A DNA stretch of 64,000 nt, taken from Altericroceibacterium indicum. Its GTDB lineage: Bacteria; Pseudomonadota; Alphaproteobacteria; Sphingomonadales; Sphingomonadaceae. The DNA lies in contig NZ_WTYQ01000001.1 of NCBI RefSeq assembly GCF_009828105.1, positions 620,001 to 684,000 on the forward strand. The letters are read 5' to 3'. Made by a program: the position numbers and the translations under genes. This document shows positions 16,840-25,825 of the stretch, piece by piece. Position 1 is the stretch's first letter. Each line of letters opens with the position of its first letter. Under the pieces are notes generated by a model. It did not search any database, was not told the origin of the DNA, and was given only the letters and a program-made list of their open reading frames with translations.

Positions 16840-17855
16840 TGGCGGAACCGATGCCCGAGAATGGCGGCGAAGTGGGTGAATTGCTCATTCCACCGCATAA
16901 TGATGCCGATACGCTTCGCCCTCTTTTCGGAGGGCGGAGTGTGTCGCTCGGCGGTGAAACCATGGGTACGGAATGGCGGCTGAGTGCGGTTGCTCCTCCC
17001 ACTATATCAGATCAGGATATCGCTGCGGCATTAGGCGCTGTGTTTGCCAGCGTCATCGCGCAGATGAGCCAGTGGGAGCCCGATTCCGAATTGAGCCGCT
17101 ATAATCGCGGCGCTCCGGGAAGTACGCATGTGATATCGCCGCAATTTCATATTGTGCTCGATTGTGCGCTCCAGATTGCGCGGGTGAGTGGCTGGTCGTT
17201 CGATCCAACGCTTGGTGCGGTGAGCGAGCTATGGGGCTTTGGAACCGGGCCTGATCCTGAGCTTATGCCGGATGGAGCTTTGGCTGATGCAATGGAACGG
17301 CGCGATAGATATGCGCTGACCATGCCTGCTTTCGGTGAGCCATTGATCCAGCCCGGCGGGATTAGGCTGGATTTTTCCGGCATTGCCAAGGGATTCGCGG
17401 TCGATATGGGTATCGCGGCCCTGCAGCGTCTCGGCATCCACCATGCCTTGCTGGAAGTGGGCGGTGAACTCCGCGCAATCGGCGTTCAGTCGGACGGAAT
17501 GCCGTGGTGGGTAGATTGCGATGTTCCGCCAGATAGCGAAGCACCTGTGGCAAGAATTGCCTTGAGTGGCTGGGCAGTGGCGACATCGGGAAATTATTAC
17601 AGACGCCGCACCGCGGAAGGCCATTCATGGTCGCACAGCTTTGACCCTGTGAGCGGGTGGCCGCTGGGGGATGATGTCTTATCGGTGACGGTGCTGCATC
17701 ACGGTTGCATGCAGGCTGATGCCTTGGCCACAGCCATTTTGGTGAAAGGCCCGACTGAAGGCATCACCTTTGCCGACATGTTCGGCATTCCGGCAAGGAT
17801 CGTTGCGGATGATCAAATCCATACCAGTGCAGCCTGGCTAAAGTGGCGCGAATGA
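16839..17855 (+). CDS. apbE: ApbE-type FAD:protein FMN transferase
   Basis: A 338-residue member of the ApbE family, which attaches FMN covalently to Thr/Ser of target proteins using FAD. Signature parts are [11 protein letters not shown] (about 38-48), [15 protein letters not shown], the glycine-rich [16 protein letters not shown] and the metal-binding segment [20 protein letters not shown]. Unlike most periplasmic ApbE proteins I see no signal peptide or lipobox in the first 40 residues, which are polar, so it may act in the cytoplasm. Starting at a later codon would not restore a signal. The gene overlaps DUF4198 (TAATG) and its likely substrate is the DUF2271 protein. Confidence 0.88.
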   Translation: MAEPMPENGGEVGELLIPPHNDADTLRPLFGGRSVSLGGETMGTEWRLSAVAPPTISDQDIAAALGAVFASVIAQMSQWEPDSELSRYNRGAPGSTHVISPQFHIVLDCALQIARVSGWSFDPTLGAVSELWGFGTGPDPELMPDGALADAMERRDRYALTMPAFGEPLIQPGGIRLDFSGIAKGFAVDMGIAALQRLGIHHALLEVGGELRAIGVQSDGMPWWVDCDVPPDSEAPVARIALSGWAVATSGNYYRRRTAEGHSWSHSFDPVSGWPLGDDVLSVTVLHHGCMQADALATAILVKGPTEGITFADMFGIPARIVADDQIHTSAAWLKWRE

Positions 17856-17871
17856 TAAGGAATGTAGCGCG

Positions 17872-18555
17872 ATGATGTTGAAGATTAAACAGGTGCTTGA
17901 TGCAGAGGGTATCGCCAAAGTGAGGCGTATCATTGATGCGGGCCCCTGGGTGGATGGCAATGAGACATCCGGACATCAATCGCGCCTGACCAAACGCAAT
18001 GAACAATTGCGGCAGGGCTGCGATGAAGCGGCTGAGGCGGGCCGTTTGGTGCTCGATGCATTGGGCAGGGCACCTGAATTTGTCGCTGCTGCGTTGCCGC
18101 TCAAAGTCTTCCCGCCGCTCTTCAATCGCTATTCGGGCGGGGATGAATTCGGCTTTCACGTCGATAACAGTATTCGCCGCCTAGCGGGCACCGATTTCCG
18201 TATTCGCAGCGATCTGTCCTGCACCCTCTTTCTTGAACAGCCGGAGGACTATGAGGGTGGGGAGCTGATCGTTGAGGACCTGTTTGGCGAACATCGCGTC
18301 AAGCTCGCTGCCGGCGACATGGTGCTTTACCCCAGTTCCAGCCTGCATCGGGTGACTCCGGTGACGAAGGGCGCGCGCACGTCATGCTTCTTCTGGCTGC
18401 AAAGCATGGTGCGTGATGATGGTGATCGGGAGAAGCTTTATCGCCTTGACCGAAGCATTCGGACCTTGAGCGAAGAGCGCGGAGCGACTGAAGGCGTGGT
18501 GATGGAATTGACCAATCTCTACCACAATTTGATGCGGCGGTGGGCCGACGCTTAG
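17872..18555 (+). CDS. piuC: Fe2+/2-oxoglutarate dioxygenase, PiuC/YbiX (PKHD-type)
   Basis: A 227-residue PKHD-type hydroxylase. Iron ligands are His96 and Asp98 (FHVDNSIR) and His159 (LHRVTPV), with Arg169 for 2-oxoglutarate; the jelly-roll core precedes a short C-terminal extension as in E. coli YbiX and Pseudomonas PiuC. Such genes sit next to catecholate siderophore receptors, are iron-repressed and affect siderophore-type drug uptake, though the substrate is unknown. Here too it stands directly before a Fiu/PiuA-like receptor. Two adjacent ATGs (17872, 17875) could start it. Confidence 0.9.
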   Translation: MMLKIKQVLDAEGIAKVRRIIDAGPWVDGNETSGHQSRLTKRNEQLRQGCDEAAEAGRLVLDALGRAPEFVAAALPLKVFPPLFNRYSGGDEFGFHVDNSIRRLAGTDFRIRSDLSCTLFLEQPEDYEGGELIVEDLFGEHRVKLAAGDMVLYPSSSLHRVTPVTKGARTSCFFWLQSMVRDDGDREKLYRLDRSIRTLSEERGATEGVVMELTNLYHNLMRRWADA

Positions 18556-18569
18556 GCTCAATCGCAAAT

Positions 18570-18600
18570 CATTCGCATTAGTGTTGACATGATGCGAATG
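18570..18600. repeat. Inverted repeat around the -35 region of the receptor promoter
   Basis: CATTCGCAT (18570-18578) and ATGCGAATG (18592-18600) are perfect 9-bp inverted repeats separated by 13 bp that contain TTGACA (18584-18589). This looks like an operator or a double Fur-type site before the siderophore receptor. Confidence 0.5.
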
Positions 18601-18612
18601 AATATTAATAGC
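18594..18612 (+). promoter_or_regulatory. Fur-box-like site before the siderophore receptor
   Basis: The 19-mer beginning GCGAATGAATATTAATAGC shares its core with the site at 14632-14650 and lies where the -10 region of the TTGACA promoter would be, 37 bp before the receptor ATG. Match to the Fur consensus is moderate by eye; position and target support iron repression. Confidence 0.5.
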
Positions 18613-18648
18613 CTCTGCATATCGCAATGCTAACAAGCAGGGGGAAAT

Positions 18649-20835
18649 ATGAGTTCCAGTCGTTCGAAGTCCATCCACCGTGGCGCTGCCAGTTTTGTCG
18701 CACTGGGATGTGTTGGCTTTATCGCTACCGCACCGGCGATAGCACAGGATCAGGAGCCGACCCGGTTACAGGGCGTCACAGTCACGGATTCGGTGGTCGA
18801 AGATGGCTACAAGGTCGAGGAACTCTCTTCCCCTAAAACAACCGCTGCACTGTTGGATACACCGCGCACGGTGAATGTGATCACCGAGGAAGTCCTTCAG
18901 GACAGCGCATCCTTCTCCCTCGCAGATGCCCTGCGCAATGTTCCGGGCATTACGCTGGGTGCAGGTGAGGGCGGCACGGCCAGTGCAGACATTCCGCTGA
19001 TCCGCGGCGTGGATGCTACGGGTGATGTCTTCGTGGATGGTGTGCGCGATGTCGGTTCGCAGAGCCGTGAAGTGTTTGCGCTGGAATCGGTTGAAGTCTC
19101 GAAGGGACCTAGCACAGCGTTTGGTGGGCGTGGCGCGGCAGGCGGGGTGATTAACCTTGTGTCAAAGGCTGCCCGTGAAGGTGACTTTGGCTCTGTTTCC
19201 GTCACAGGCGGGACGTCCGACCTCATCCGGCTGGTTGGTGATGTGAACCAGCAGGTGAATGAAGACGTGGCTGTGCGCATGGTGGCGATGTATCACGATG
19301 CCAACGTAGCGGGTCGTGACAATGTGTATGATGATCGCTGGGGTATCAATCCATCGGTGACCTGGGGGCTCAATGGTCCGGTCAAGCTGACACTGGATTA
19401 TTATCATCTCCAAGGTGATCAGATGCCGGATTACGGTATTCCGCTGACTTCACGTGATCAACTGCCCGGCGGCGTGCGTAAGCCTGCTGATGTTGATTAT
19501 GACAATTTCTACGGCCTGAAATCGCGCGATTTTCAGAAAACCAATGTGGATGCCTTCACGGCCAGATTTGAAGCCAATGTGACCGATGCGATCACCTTGT
19601 CCAACACCACCCGCTATAGCGATACGCGCAACAGATATATTGTCACCAACCCTGATGACAGCAAGGGCAATGTCGCTAATGGCACGGTGTGGCGCGGGGT
19701 TAAAAGCCGTGGATCGCATCAATATGGCATTGTCAGCAACACCAATCTGAGCGCGATTTTCGATACTGGCTCCATCACGCATAGTCTGGCCACGGGCTTT
19801 GAATATAATAATTCGGAATCCCATAATGCCAATTATTCGGTCGATACCGGCAACAGCAATTGCGCTGTAGAAGGCTTTGCTAATTACAATTGCACGGACC
19901 TCAACAATCCGAATGCCAATGATCCGTGGAATGGCACGATCACGCGCAGCACAACGCCGAGCACAGCCAAGGCGACCGAATATAGCCTCTATGCTTTCGA
20001 CACGATTACGGTTGTTCCGCAATTTTTGCTGAATGGCGGTATTCGTTGGACGAGCTTCAAGGCGAGCGGTGAAGGCAGCCGTCGTGGAACGCCTTATAAT
20101 GTTTCCAACAGCAGCGATTTCTGGTCATGGCAGGGCGGAGCGATCTTCAAGCCAACTGAAGCCACGAGCATCTATTTCTCTTATGCAAACTCCAAGACGC
20201 CTCCTGGCAACAGCGTGGGCGAAGGTTCAGATGACATCGGCTCCACCAACGCATTGTATGAACCACAGGGTACCGAAAATTGGGAAGTTGGCGCGAAGGC
20301 CGAACTGTTCGAGCGTGCATTGCTGCTTTCGGCCGCTGCATTCCGGGTCAATCGCGATAATATCCAGGTGAATGATCCAACAGGCCAAGTCACCGAAGTC
20401 ATCAATTCGGCGCGCACTGACGGCTTTGAAGTCAGCGCAACAGGTTCTCTCGGCCCTGTCCGAATGATGGTGGGTTACACCTATCTCGATAGCAAATTGC
20501 GCGATGATCCTGCGAATGCCGGCAACTATCTACCGCAAGCAGCCAAGCATAATTTTGCCGGTACGATCGATTGGCAGGTAACGCCTGCATTTAGCATCGG
20601 CGGCGGCGGCTCGGGCGTGTCGAAGCGCTATGCGGACTCGGCCAATCTGGTCAGCGCGGATGGATATGTTCGCTTCGATGCCCATGCAGAATATGAGATC
20701 AATGAGAACTTCGGCATTCGCGTCAATGTGAACAATGTCACTGACGAGCGCTATGTTCAAAAGCTCCGCAATCCGCATTTTGCAGTGCCCGCAGCAGGCC
20801 GTCAGGCGCTCGTAACCCTCACGGCGCGTTACTAA
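18649..20835 (+). CDS. TonB-dependent siderophore receptor (Fiu/PiuA-like)
   Basis: A 728-residue outer-membrane receptor. A signal peptide ends at AIAQ (about residue 33); the plug domain begins near TTAALLDTPRTVNVITEE and includes GVRDVGSQSREVFALESVEV and GGVINLVSK, typical of catecholate siderophore receptors; a 22-strand barrel ends in LVTLTARY with a terminal aromatic residue. The closest functional type by gene order (piuC before it, tonB after it) is Fiu/PiuA, which imports ferric monocatecholates. The true ligand cannot be read from sequence. The start is backed by an AGGGGGA ribosome site 5-6 bases upstream. Confidence 0.92.
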   Translation: MSSSRSKSIHRGAASFVALGCVGFIATAPAIAQDQEPTRLQGVTVTDSVVEDGYKVEELSSPKTTAALLDTPRTVNVITEEVLQDSASFSLADALRNVPGITLGAGEGGTASADIPLIRGVDATGDVFVDGVRDVGSQSREVFALESVEVSKGPSTAFGGRGAAGGVINLVSKAAREGDFGSVSVTGGTSDLIRLVGDVNQQVNEDVAVRMVAMYHDANVAGRDNVYDDRWGINPSVTWGLNGPVKLTLDYYHLQGDQMPDYGIPLTSRDQLPGGVRKPADVDYDNFYGLKSRDFQKTNVDAFTARFEANVTDAITLSNTTRYSDTRNRYIVTNPDDSKGNVANGTVWRGVKSRGSHQYGIVSNTNLSAIFDTGSITHSLATGFEYNNSESHNANYSVDTGNSNCAVEGFANYNCTDLNNPNANDPWNGTITRSTTPSTAKATEYSLYAFDTITVVPQFLLNGGIRWTSFKASGEGSRRGTPYNVSNSSDFWSWQGGAIFKPTEATSIYFSYANSKTPPGNSVGEGSDDIGSTNALYEPQGTENWEVGAKAELFERALLLSAAAFRVNRDNIQVNDPTGQVTEVINSARTDGFEVSATGSLGPVRMMVGYTYLDSKLRDDPANAGNYLPQAAKHNFAGTIDWQVTPAFSIGGGGSGVSKRYADSANLVSADGYVRFDAHAEYEINENFGIRVNVNNVTDERYVQKLRNPHFAVPAAGRQALVTLTARY

Positions 20836-20866
20836 GACGGATAGGACAGGTCTCGTGAAACAGTTT

Positions 20867-20903
20867 CCCGCGAATGATTTTGACTTGCAAGATCATTCGC
20901 GGG
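20867..20903. repeat. Perfect 12-bp inverted repeat at the start of tonB
   Basis: CCCGCGAATGAT (20867-20878) is the exact complement of ATCATTCGCGGG (20892-20903), with a 13-nt loop. Its right arm runs into the GGGAGG ribosome site of the preferred tonB start (GTG 20912), so the folded mRNA could limit tonB translation or mark the receptor mRNA end. No T run follows, so it is not a standard terminator. Confidence 0.7.
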
Positions 20904-20911
20904 AGGCGAAA

Positions 20912-21703
20912 GTGACCTTCATGGATATGGGGGCCATCGCGAGACCTGCCAATTGGGGCGAGTCGGGTGCTGTTGCACTCACTGAAGGCTGTTCGCCTGT
21001 CCCAAAACTGGCAGTTGTTGAAGGTGATGCGCGCTATCAACGCTCCACCTATGGTGAAAACCGCAATCGTTTTTCTTGGCCAGTTCTGGCCGGCATCATC
21101 GCCTTCCATCTCATCATCATCGCAGTGGCTTTGACGATGCGATACCAAGCTGCTCAGCGTGAGCAGGTCGATCAGGTTACGACATTTTCCATCAGCGAAC
21201 CCCCTCCGGCACCTCCCCAGAATGACCCCCAGCCGGTGATGGAATCGCAACCTGTAGCGACACCACTCGTCATGCCGGAACCGCGTATAAAGCTTGATAA
21301 TAGCAAGCCGGTTCCGGCCATTCCGGACGCGCCGATTGCCAATGCAGAGCTACCGGTGATGCAAGTGGCGGTGAACGCACCGGCGGCGCCCGCAGCATCA
21401 CCGCCAGCGCCTGCCCCAATTGTGCCGCCTGATTTTTCGGCCGGGCAGCTCAACAATCCTGGGCCGTCCTACCCCTATCTTTCGCGCAAAGCGAAGGAGC
21501 AGGGCGTGGTGCTCCTTCGTGTGTTGGTGAGTGCTGATGGCCGTGCGGAAACGCTGAAGGTTGAGAAGACTTCGGGCTTTGACCGGCTCGACAAAGCGGC
21601 CTTGGCCACGGTGAAGAAATGGCGCTTTGTCCCGGCCTCTCAGGCAGGCAAGCCCAGGCAGGCGTGGGTGCTGGTGCCCATCACTTTCTCGCTCGACCGA
21701 TAA
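20912..21703 (+). CDS. tonB: Energy transducer TonB
   Basis: A 263-residue TonB protein that carries proton-motive energy from ExbB/ExbD to outer-membrane receptors. A cytoplasmic part of about 55 residues precedes one membrane helix (WPVLAGIIAFHLIIIAVAL), a Pro/Ala-rich periplasmic linker (about 90-175) and the C-terminal TonB domain with YPYLSRKAKEQGVVLLRVLV and VKKWRFVPA. I prefer the GTG at 20912 with GGAGG five bases upstream; a GTG at 20855 would add 19 residues and place the inverted repeat inside the coding region. It is 76 bp behind the receptor it probably serves. exbB and exbD are not in the window. Confidence 0.9.
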   Translation: MTFMDMGAIARPANWGESGAVALTEGCSPVPKLAVVEGDARYQRSTYGENRNRFSWPVLAGIIAFHLIIIAVALTMRYQAAQREQVDQVTTFSISEPPPAPPQNDPQPVMESQPVATPLVMPEPRIKLDNSKPVPAIPDAPIANAELPVMQVAVNAPAAPAASPPAPAPIVPPDFSAGQLNNPGPSYPYLSRKAKEQGVVLLRVLVSADGRAETLKVEKTSGFDRLDKAALATVKKWRFVPASQAGKPRQAWVLVPITFSLDR

Positions 21704-21720
21704 ACGCGCAAACATCGCGT

Positions 21721-21758
21721 ACAAAAAGGCGGACCAAGTAAATGGCCCGCCTTTTTGT
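21721..21758. terminator. Bidirectional terminator between tonB and purQ
   Basis: ACAAAAAGGCGG (21721-21732) pairs with CCGCCTTTTTGT (21747-21758); A and T runs on both sides allow termination of tonB on the plus strand and purQ on the minus strand. Confidence 0.88.
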
Positions 21759-21784
21759 TTGGCGTTATCATTTCGAAAAAAGGA

Positions 21785-22462
21785 TCAGGCTGCAACGAGG
21801 CCCTTGATTGCATTTTCGAACAAGGCCCGTCCATCCGTGCCATTGTGGATAGTTTCCACGGCGCGTTCAGGATGTGGCATCATGCCCAGAACATTGCCTT
21901 GTTCGTTGAGAACGCCAGCAATATCCCGACGCGAGCCATTGCATTTTTCCGCATAGCGAAAAGCAACCTGTCCTTCGCCTTCAAGCCGGTCCAGCACGTC
22001 ATCAGAGGCGAAATAATTGCCATCATGATGCGCCACCGGAATGCGGATCGTCTGACCTTTGCGATAGCCACCGGTGAAGATCGAACTGTCATTTTCAACT
22101 ATCAGCGCAACTTCGCGGCAGATGAAAGTCTGGCCAGCATTGCGCATCAGCGCGCCGGGCAGAAGCTGTGCTTCGGTCAGCACCTGAAAGCCGTTGCACA
22201 CGCCAAGGACGGGAACGCCGCGCCCGGCCGCTTCCACCACAGCCTGCATGATAGGGCTGCGGGCAGCCATCGCGCCGGAGCGCAGATAATCGCCATAAGA
22301 GAAGCCACCGGGCAGGGCGATGAAATCCAAGCCATCAGGCAGAGCGGCATCGCCATGCCACACGCGGATCGGCGCGGTGCCGGAGACATTCTCCAGCGCC
22401 ACCGCCATATCCCGATCGCAATTGGAACCGGGAAATGTGATGACAGCCGAACGGAAAGCCAT
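21785..22462 (-). CDS. purQ: Phosphoribosylformylglycinamidine synthase, glutaminase subunit
   Basis: A 225-residue class I glutamine amidotransferase that supplies ammonia to PurL. The nucleophile Cys lies in [11 protein letters not shown], the catalytic His and Glu in [11 protein letters not shown], and the start [12 protein letters not shown] is diagnostic for PurQ. Its ATG overlaps the purS stop by one base, so the two are translated together. The large subunit purL is not in the window. Confidence 0.97.
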   Translation of the reverse strand: MAFRSAVITFPGSNCDRDMAVALENVSGTAPIRVWHGDAALPDGLDFIALPGGFSYGDYLRSGAMAARSPIMQAVVEAAGRGVPVLGVCNGFQVLTEAQLLPGALMRNAGQTFICREVALIVENDSSIFTGGYRKGQTIRIPVAHHDGNYFASDDVLDRLEGEGQVAFRYAEKCNGSRRDIAGVLNEQGNVLGMMPHPERAVETIHNGTDGRALFENAIKGLVAA

Positions 22463-22701
22463 CAGGCGTTCTCCAGCTTTTCGATCCGGTAGTTTTCAAT
22501 CACCATATTGGCGAGCAGCTTTTGGCACATCTCGTCAAGCTGGCCGTCGCTCATACCGTCTGCGACATCGAGTTCGATCAGCCGGCCGGCGCGAACATCA
22601 TTCACCCCGGTAAAGCCGAGACCTTCCAGCGAATGATGAATGGCGCGGCCCTGCGGGTCGAGCACGCCGGGCTTGAGGCTGATATGGATCTGGACTTTCA
22701 T
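22462..22701 (-). CDS. purS: Phosphoribosylformylglycinamidine synthase subunit PurS
   Basis: A 79-residue small subunit of the three-part FGAM synthase (PurS, PurQ, PurL). [17 protein letters not shown] at the N-terminus and [18 protein letters not shown] in the middle are the family blocks. I use the ATG at 22701; a GTG two codons upstream is an alternative. It precedes purQ with a one-base overlap. A gap of 115 bp separates it from the M16 peptidase gene, and that gap probably holds its promoter. Confidence 0.95.
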   Translation of the reverse strand: MKVQIHISLKPGVLDPQGRAIHHSLEGLGFTGVNDVRAGRLIELDVADGMSDGQLDEMCQKLLANMVIENYRIEKLENA

Positions 22702-22816
22702 CGGCACATCTTTCGATTTTTAAAGCGGTATTGCCAGAAGCAATTGCTGAGCTGTGCCTATGCCTGCACAGGGCTTGTGCTGCAAGAGGGCGCGGCGGCA
22801 ATTTGTTGGCTGGATG

Positions 22817-25711
22817 CTATGGCTGGGCGGGTTCGAGCGAGCGGGGCAGAACTTTGATTTCCAGCCGCTTGTCAGGTGCAAGATAACGCTTGGCAACCTC
22901 TTGAAGATCTTTGGCGGTGATGGACTGAAGCTCTGCCTTACCTTTTTTGAACCTTTCGATGTGGTCGGGTTCGCTATGCGCGCGATCTACAAGGCTGAGC
23001 CATCCGCCGTTGGTTTTCAGCGCATTGTCATAGCTTTCCAGCAAGGGAGCCCTTGCGCGTAGCAGAGTATCGGCATCGATTGGTTTGTCGATCAGCGAAT
23101 TTATCGTGGCAAGCATGGCGCTGCGTGCCGCATCAACATCTTTCACATCGAGCGAGGCAGCGATGGTGAATGTACCATATCCATCATAGATGTCGGATTG
23201 GCTGGCATTCACGCCAGGGGAATAGGTCTGGCCTAATTCTTCGCGCAGGCTGGCGGTAAGTTCCAGCCGCATCACCCGTTCGAGCAGGCGCAGGCGGGCG
23301 GCCTCGGCAAAATCCTTATTATCGCGCGTGGGCCAGGTCATCCGCAGCAAGGCCTGATCGCTCGCGCCATCGTGATAGATCGTCCGGGGCGTGAGATCAG
23401 TCGTAAATGTGCGCTGGCGGTTGTCTGTATAGGGGCGCTCCTCGGCTTCACGTCCAGGAAGGGCACCCAGCGTTTTGGAGACGAGGTCAATCACACGGTC
23501 GGGGTCGAAATCCCCGACAACACCCAGTTCCAGCGAACCATGGGCCAGACGGTCACCAATGTCGTTGCGCAATTTGTCAAAGGTCAGTGCCAGATAGGCA
23601 TCCTCGCTTTGCAGAGTAAACCGCGGATCATTGTCTGAAATGATCCCGCCCAGCGCATTGGCCAGCGCATTGTTGGGTGTAGCGGTGAGGCGGGCGAAGA
23701 AATTGCGGATATTCCGGCGGTAATGGGCTTGTCCGGTACGGCCATAGCCCGGATCGGTAATGCCTGCAGCGAACAATCGGAGTTGCAAGTCAAGATCGCG
23801 CGGCGTGGTGGTGGAAGCCATGGTGAAGGTGTCGCTGTCGGCAGAAAGCGAGAAGCCGACACTCTTGCCCGCCAGAATGGACTGCAATTCATCATAGCTA
23901 TGTTTGCCAAGGCCGCCCAGCGGCAACACGGACGCCATGGCCGTTGCCAGCGGATTCTCCTTGGTGTTGAGCATTTTGCCGCCATCGATATTCAGCTCAA
24001 CCATCACCCGGTCTTTCTGAATATCTGTTGGCTTGAGGTTCAGCACCAGCCCATTGCTAAAGCGCAAGCTGCGTATACCGAGCAGCGGTTCGGTCTGGTC
24101 AGAGACCACCGTGCCGGGCGTGCCGAAGTTTTGATAACCGAAGTCTGAAACCTTTACCTGTGCTTCGCGCTTCAGCTTTTCAGCCATTCCGGTGTCCCAC
24201 GCTTCGCGGAGCGCACGTTCTCCGCCTTTGGGTGCGGTTTTACCTTCGAAGCGCAATAGCGGATCGTCGAGCGGGACCAGCTCTTCTTTCAGCGCGGCCA
24301 TGACCTTGTCAGGCGTTATATCAGGCAGAAGCGTATTGAAGCGCTCCATCGCGCTTTCAGGTGTTGTTGGAACCTTGTCATCACCGATGAGAGCAATGGC
24401 CGCCGCTACATAGGAAGCGTTTGACCGGGTGGAGGCACCGCCAACGGCATTTTCCAGTGATGTGCGCAGGCCAGCGACCTGTTCATCTACTTCGCTTTGT
24501 GTAAAGCCATCGGCCAGTGCACGGCGATATTCGCCCATGGCAGCATCCAATGCGCCGCGCCATTTGCCATTGTCTGCATCGACCACAAGATTGGTTGTAC
24601 GGCCTGCCTTGAAAACATCGCTGGTGCCAAGGCCAGCCCCCCGGAAGGGTGGTTTGTCTGACCGGGCGAGGCGGACAAATCGCCGGTTGATAATGCCATA
24701 GCCGATCTGACGCAGCACATTTTTCTGACGGTTGGCGATGGTGTCCTTCTCATCCAGCCAGGGGCCATTGCGCGATGCGGTCACCCGTTCTGGAAGGCTG
24801 GGATCGAGATAGATTTCGGTCTTGCCCTGATAATCCGGATCAATTGGGCCGACTGCCTTTTTGGCGGGTGCATCGGGGCCTTCCCAACTGGCGAAATGCT
24901 GCTGGATGGCCTGTTCCACTGCCGCCGGATCAAATTCACCCACCACGATCAACGTGGTGTTCTTGGGCGTATATAGCCGGTGCCACAGCGCCTTGAGCGA
25001 TGCGCCCGTGGCGGCGTCGAGAGTTTCGTCGGTGCCAATCGGCATCCGTTCAGGGAAGCGGGCGTTGGGGTAGAGGAAATGGAAGCGGTCAATCGCATTG
25101 CGCAGGCTATAGGTGTTGCGCACACGTTTTTCGGACAAGACCACCCCGCGCTCCCGATTGACCGAATCCTCGTTAAAGGTCAGCTCGCTCGCGGTTTCAC
25201 GCATCAGCATCAGAGCGGTGTCGAGAAGCTTGGGGTCATTGCGCGGCAGATCGAGCTTGTAGAGCGTATAGTCGAAACTGGTGGAGGCGTTGGTATCTGC
25301 GCCAAAGGCCAGACCTTCGCGTTCCAGTAGCCGCACCATTTCGCCTTCGGGCACATGGGTGGAGCCATTAAAGGCCATATGTTCGATGAAATGGGCGTAG
25401 CCACGTTCGGAATCATCTTCCGCCAGTGAACCCGAATTAACCCGCATCTGCACCATGCCTTGCCCGGCAGGTGTGGCATTGTGGCGAATGATGTAGCGCA
25501 TACCATTGGGCAACACGCCGAAGCGGTAATCCGGGTCTACCGTAAGGTCGCTGTCTTCAAAGGCCCATTCCGGTGCCGAAGGCTTGGGGGCCACCACTGT
25601 CTCGCTTTGCGCAAGCGGTGTGCTGACAGGCGCGATGCGGCTTTGCGGGCTGCAGGCGGCAAGGGCGATGAGGGAGGAAACAAGCGCGGTGGTAAGGGCC
25701 GAAGACTTCAT
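22817..25711 (-). CDS. M16 family zinc metallopeptidase, lipoprotein
   Basis: A 964-residue insulinase-type peptidase. A lipobox ALAAC puts the lipidated Cys at residue 20, so the protein is anchored in the periplasm or outer membrane. The inverted zinc motif HFIEH (residues 107-111) carries two His ligands and the catalytic Glu110, and the third ligand Glu lies in the ELTFNEDSVNRERG region. Four roughly 230-residue M16 modules follow, the second half (from about 520) lacking the zinc motif, as in PqqL-like proteins. It stands between purC and purS on the same strand, which looks accidental with respect to function. Confidence 0.9.
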   Translation of the reverse strand: MKSSALTTALVSSLIALAACSPQSRIAPVSTPLAQSETVVAPKPSAPEWAFEDSDLTVDPDYRFGVLPNGMRYIIRHNATPAGQGMVQMRVNSGSLAEDDSERGYAHFIEHMAFNGSTHVPEGEMVRLLEREGLAFGADTNASTSFDYTLYKLDLPRNDPKLLDTALMLMRETASELTFNEDSVNRERGVVLSEKRVRNTYSLRNAIDRFHFLYPNARFPERMPIGTDETLDAATGASLKALWHRLYTPKNTTLIVVGEFDPAAVEQAIQQHFASWEGPDAPAKKAVGPIDPDYQGKTEIYLDPSLPERVTASRNGPWLDEKDTIANRQKNVLRQIGYGIINRRFVRLARSDKPPFRGAGLGTSDVFKAGRTTNLVVDADNGKWRGALDAAMGEYRRALADGFTQSEVDEQVAGLRTSLENAVGGASTRSNASYVAAAIALIGDDKVPTTPESAMERFNTLLPDITPDKVMAALKEELVPLDDPLLRFEGKTAPKGGERALREAWDTGMAEKLKREAQVKVSDFGYQNFGTPGTVVSDQTEPLLGIRSLRFSNGLVLNLKPTDIQKDRVMVELNIDGGKMLNTKENPLATAMASVLPLGGLGKHSYDELQSILAGKSVGFSLSADSDTFTMASTTTPRDLDLQLRLFAAGITDPGYGRTGQAHYRRNIRNFFARLTATPNNALANALGGIISDNDPRFTLQSEDAYLALTFDKLRNDIGDRLAHGSLELGVVGDFDPDRVIDLVSKTLGALPGREAEERPYTDNRQRTFTTDLTPRTIYHDGASDQALLRMTWPTRDNKDFAEAARLRLLERVMRLELTASLREELGQTYSPGVNASQSDIYDGYGTFTIAASLDVKDVDAARSAMLATINSLIDKPIDADTLLRARAPLLESYDNALKTNGGWLSLVDRAHSEPDHIERFKKGKAELQSITAKDLQEVAKRYLAPDKRLEIKVLPRSLEPAQP

Positions 25712-25792
25712 AGCTTAAGCGCTTAAGGGCCAAGTCGTGAACCGGCAATGTCTGGCATCCGGCAAGCCACAGGAATTCTTGAGCCCATAGCA

Positions 25793-25818
25793 AAACGGGC
25801 GCTGGAGAGCGCCCGTTT
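25793..25818 (-). terminator. Probable terminator after purC
   Basis: Perfect 11-bp stem, AAACGGGCGCT (25793-25803) with AGCGCCCGTTT (25808-25818), loop of four. It lies 8 bp beyond the purC stop codon and ends in a short T run on the minus strand, so it would separate purC from the M16 gene. Confidence 0.75.
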
Positions 25819-25825
25819 CGGTATC

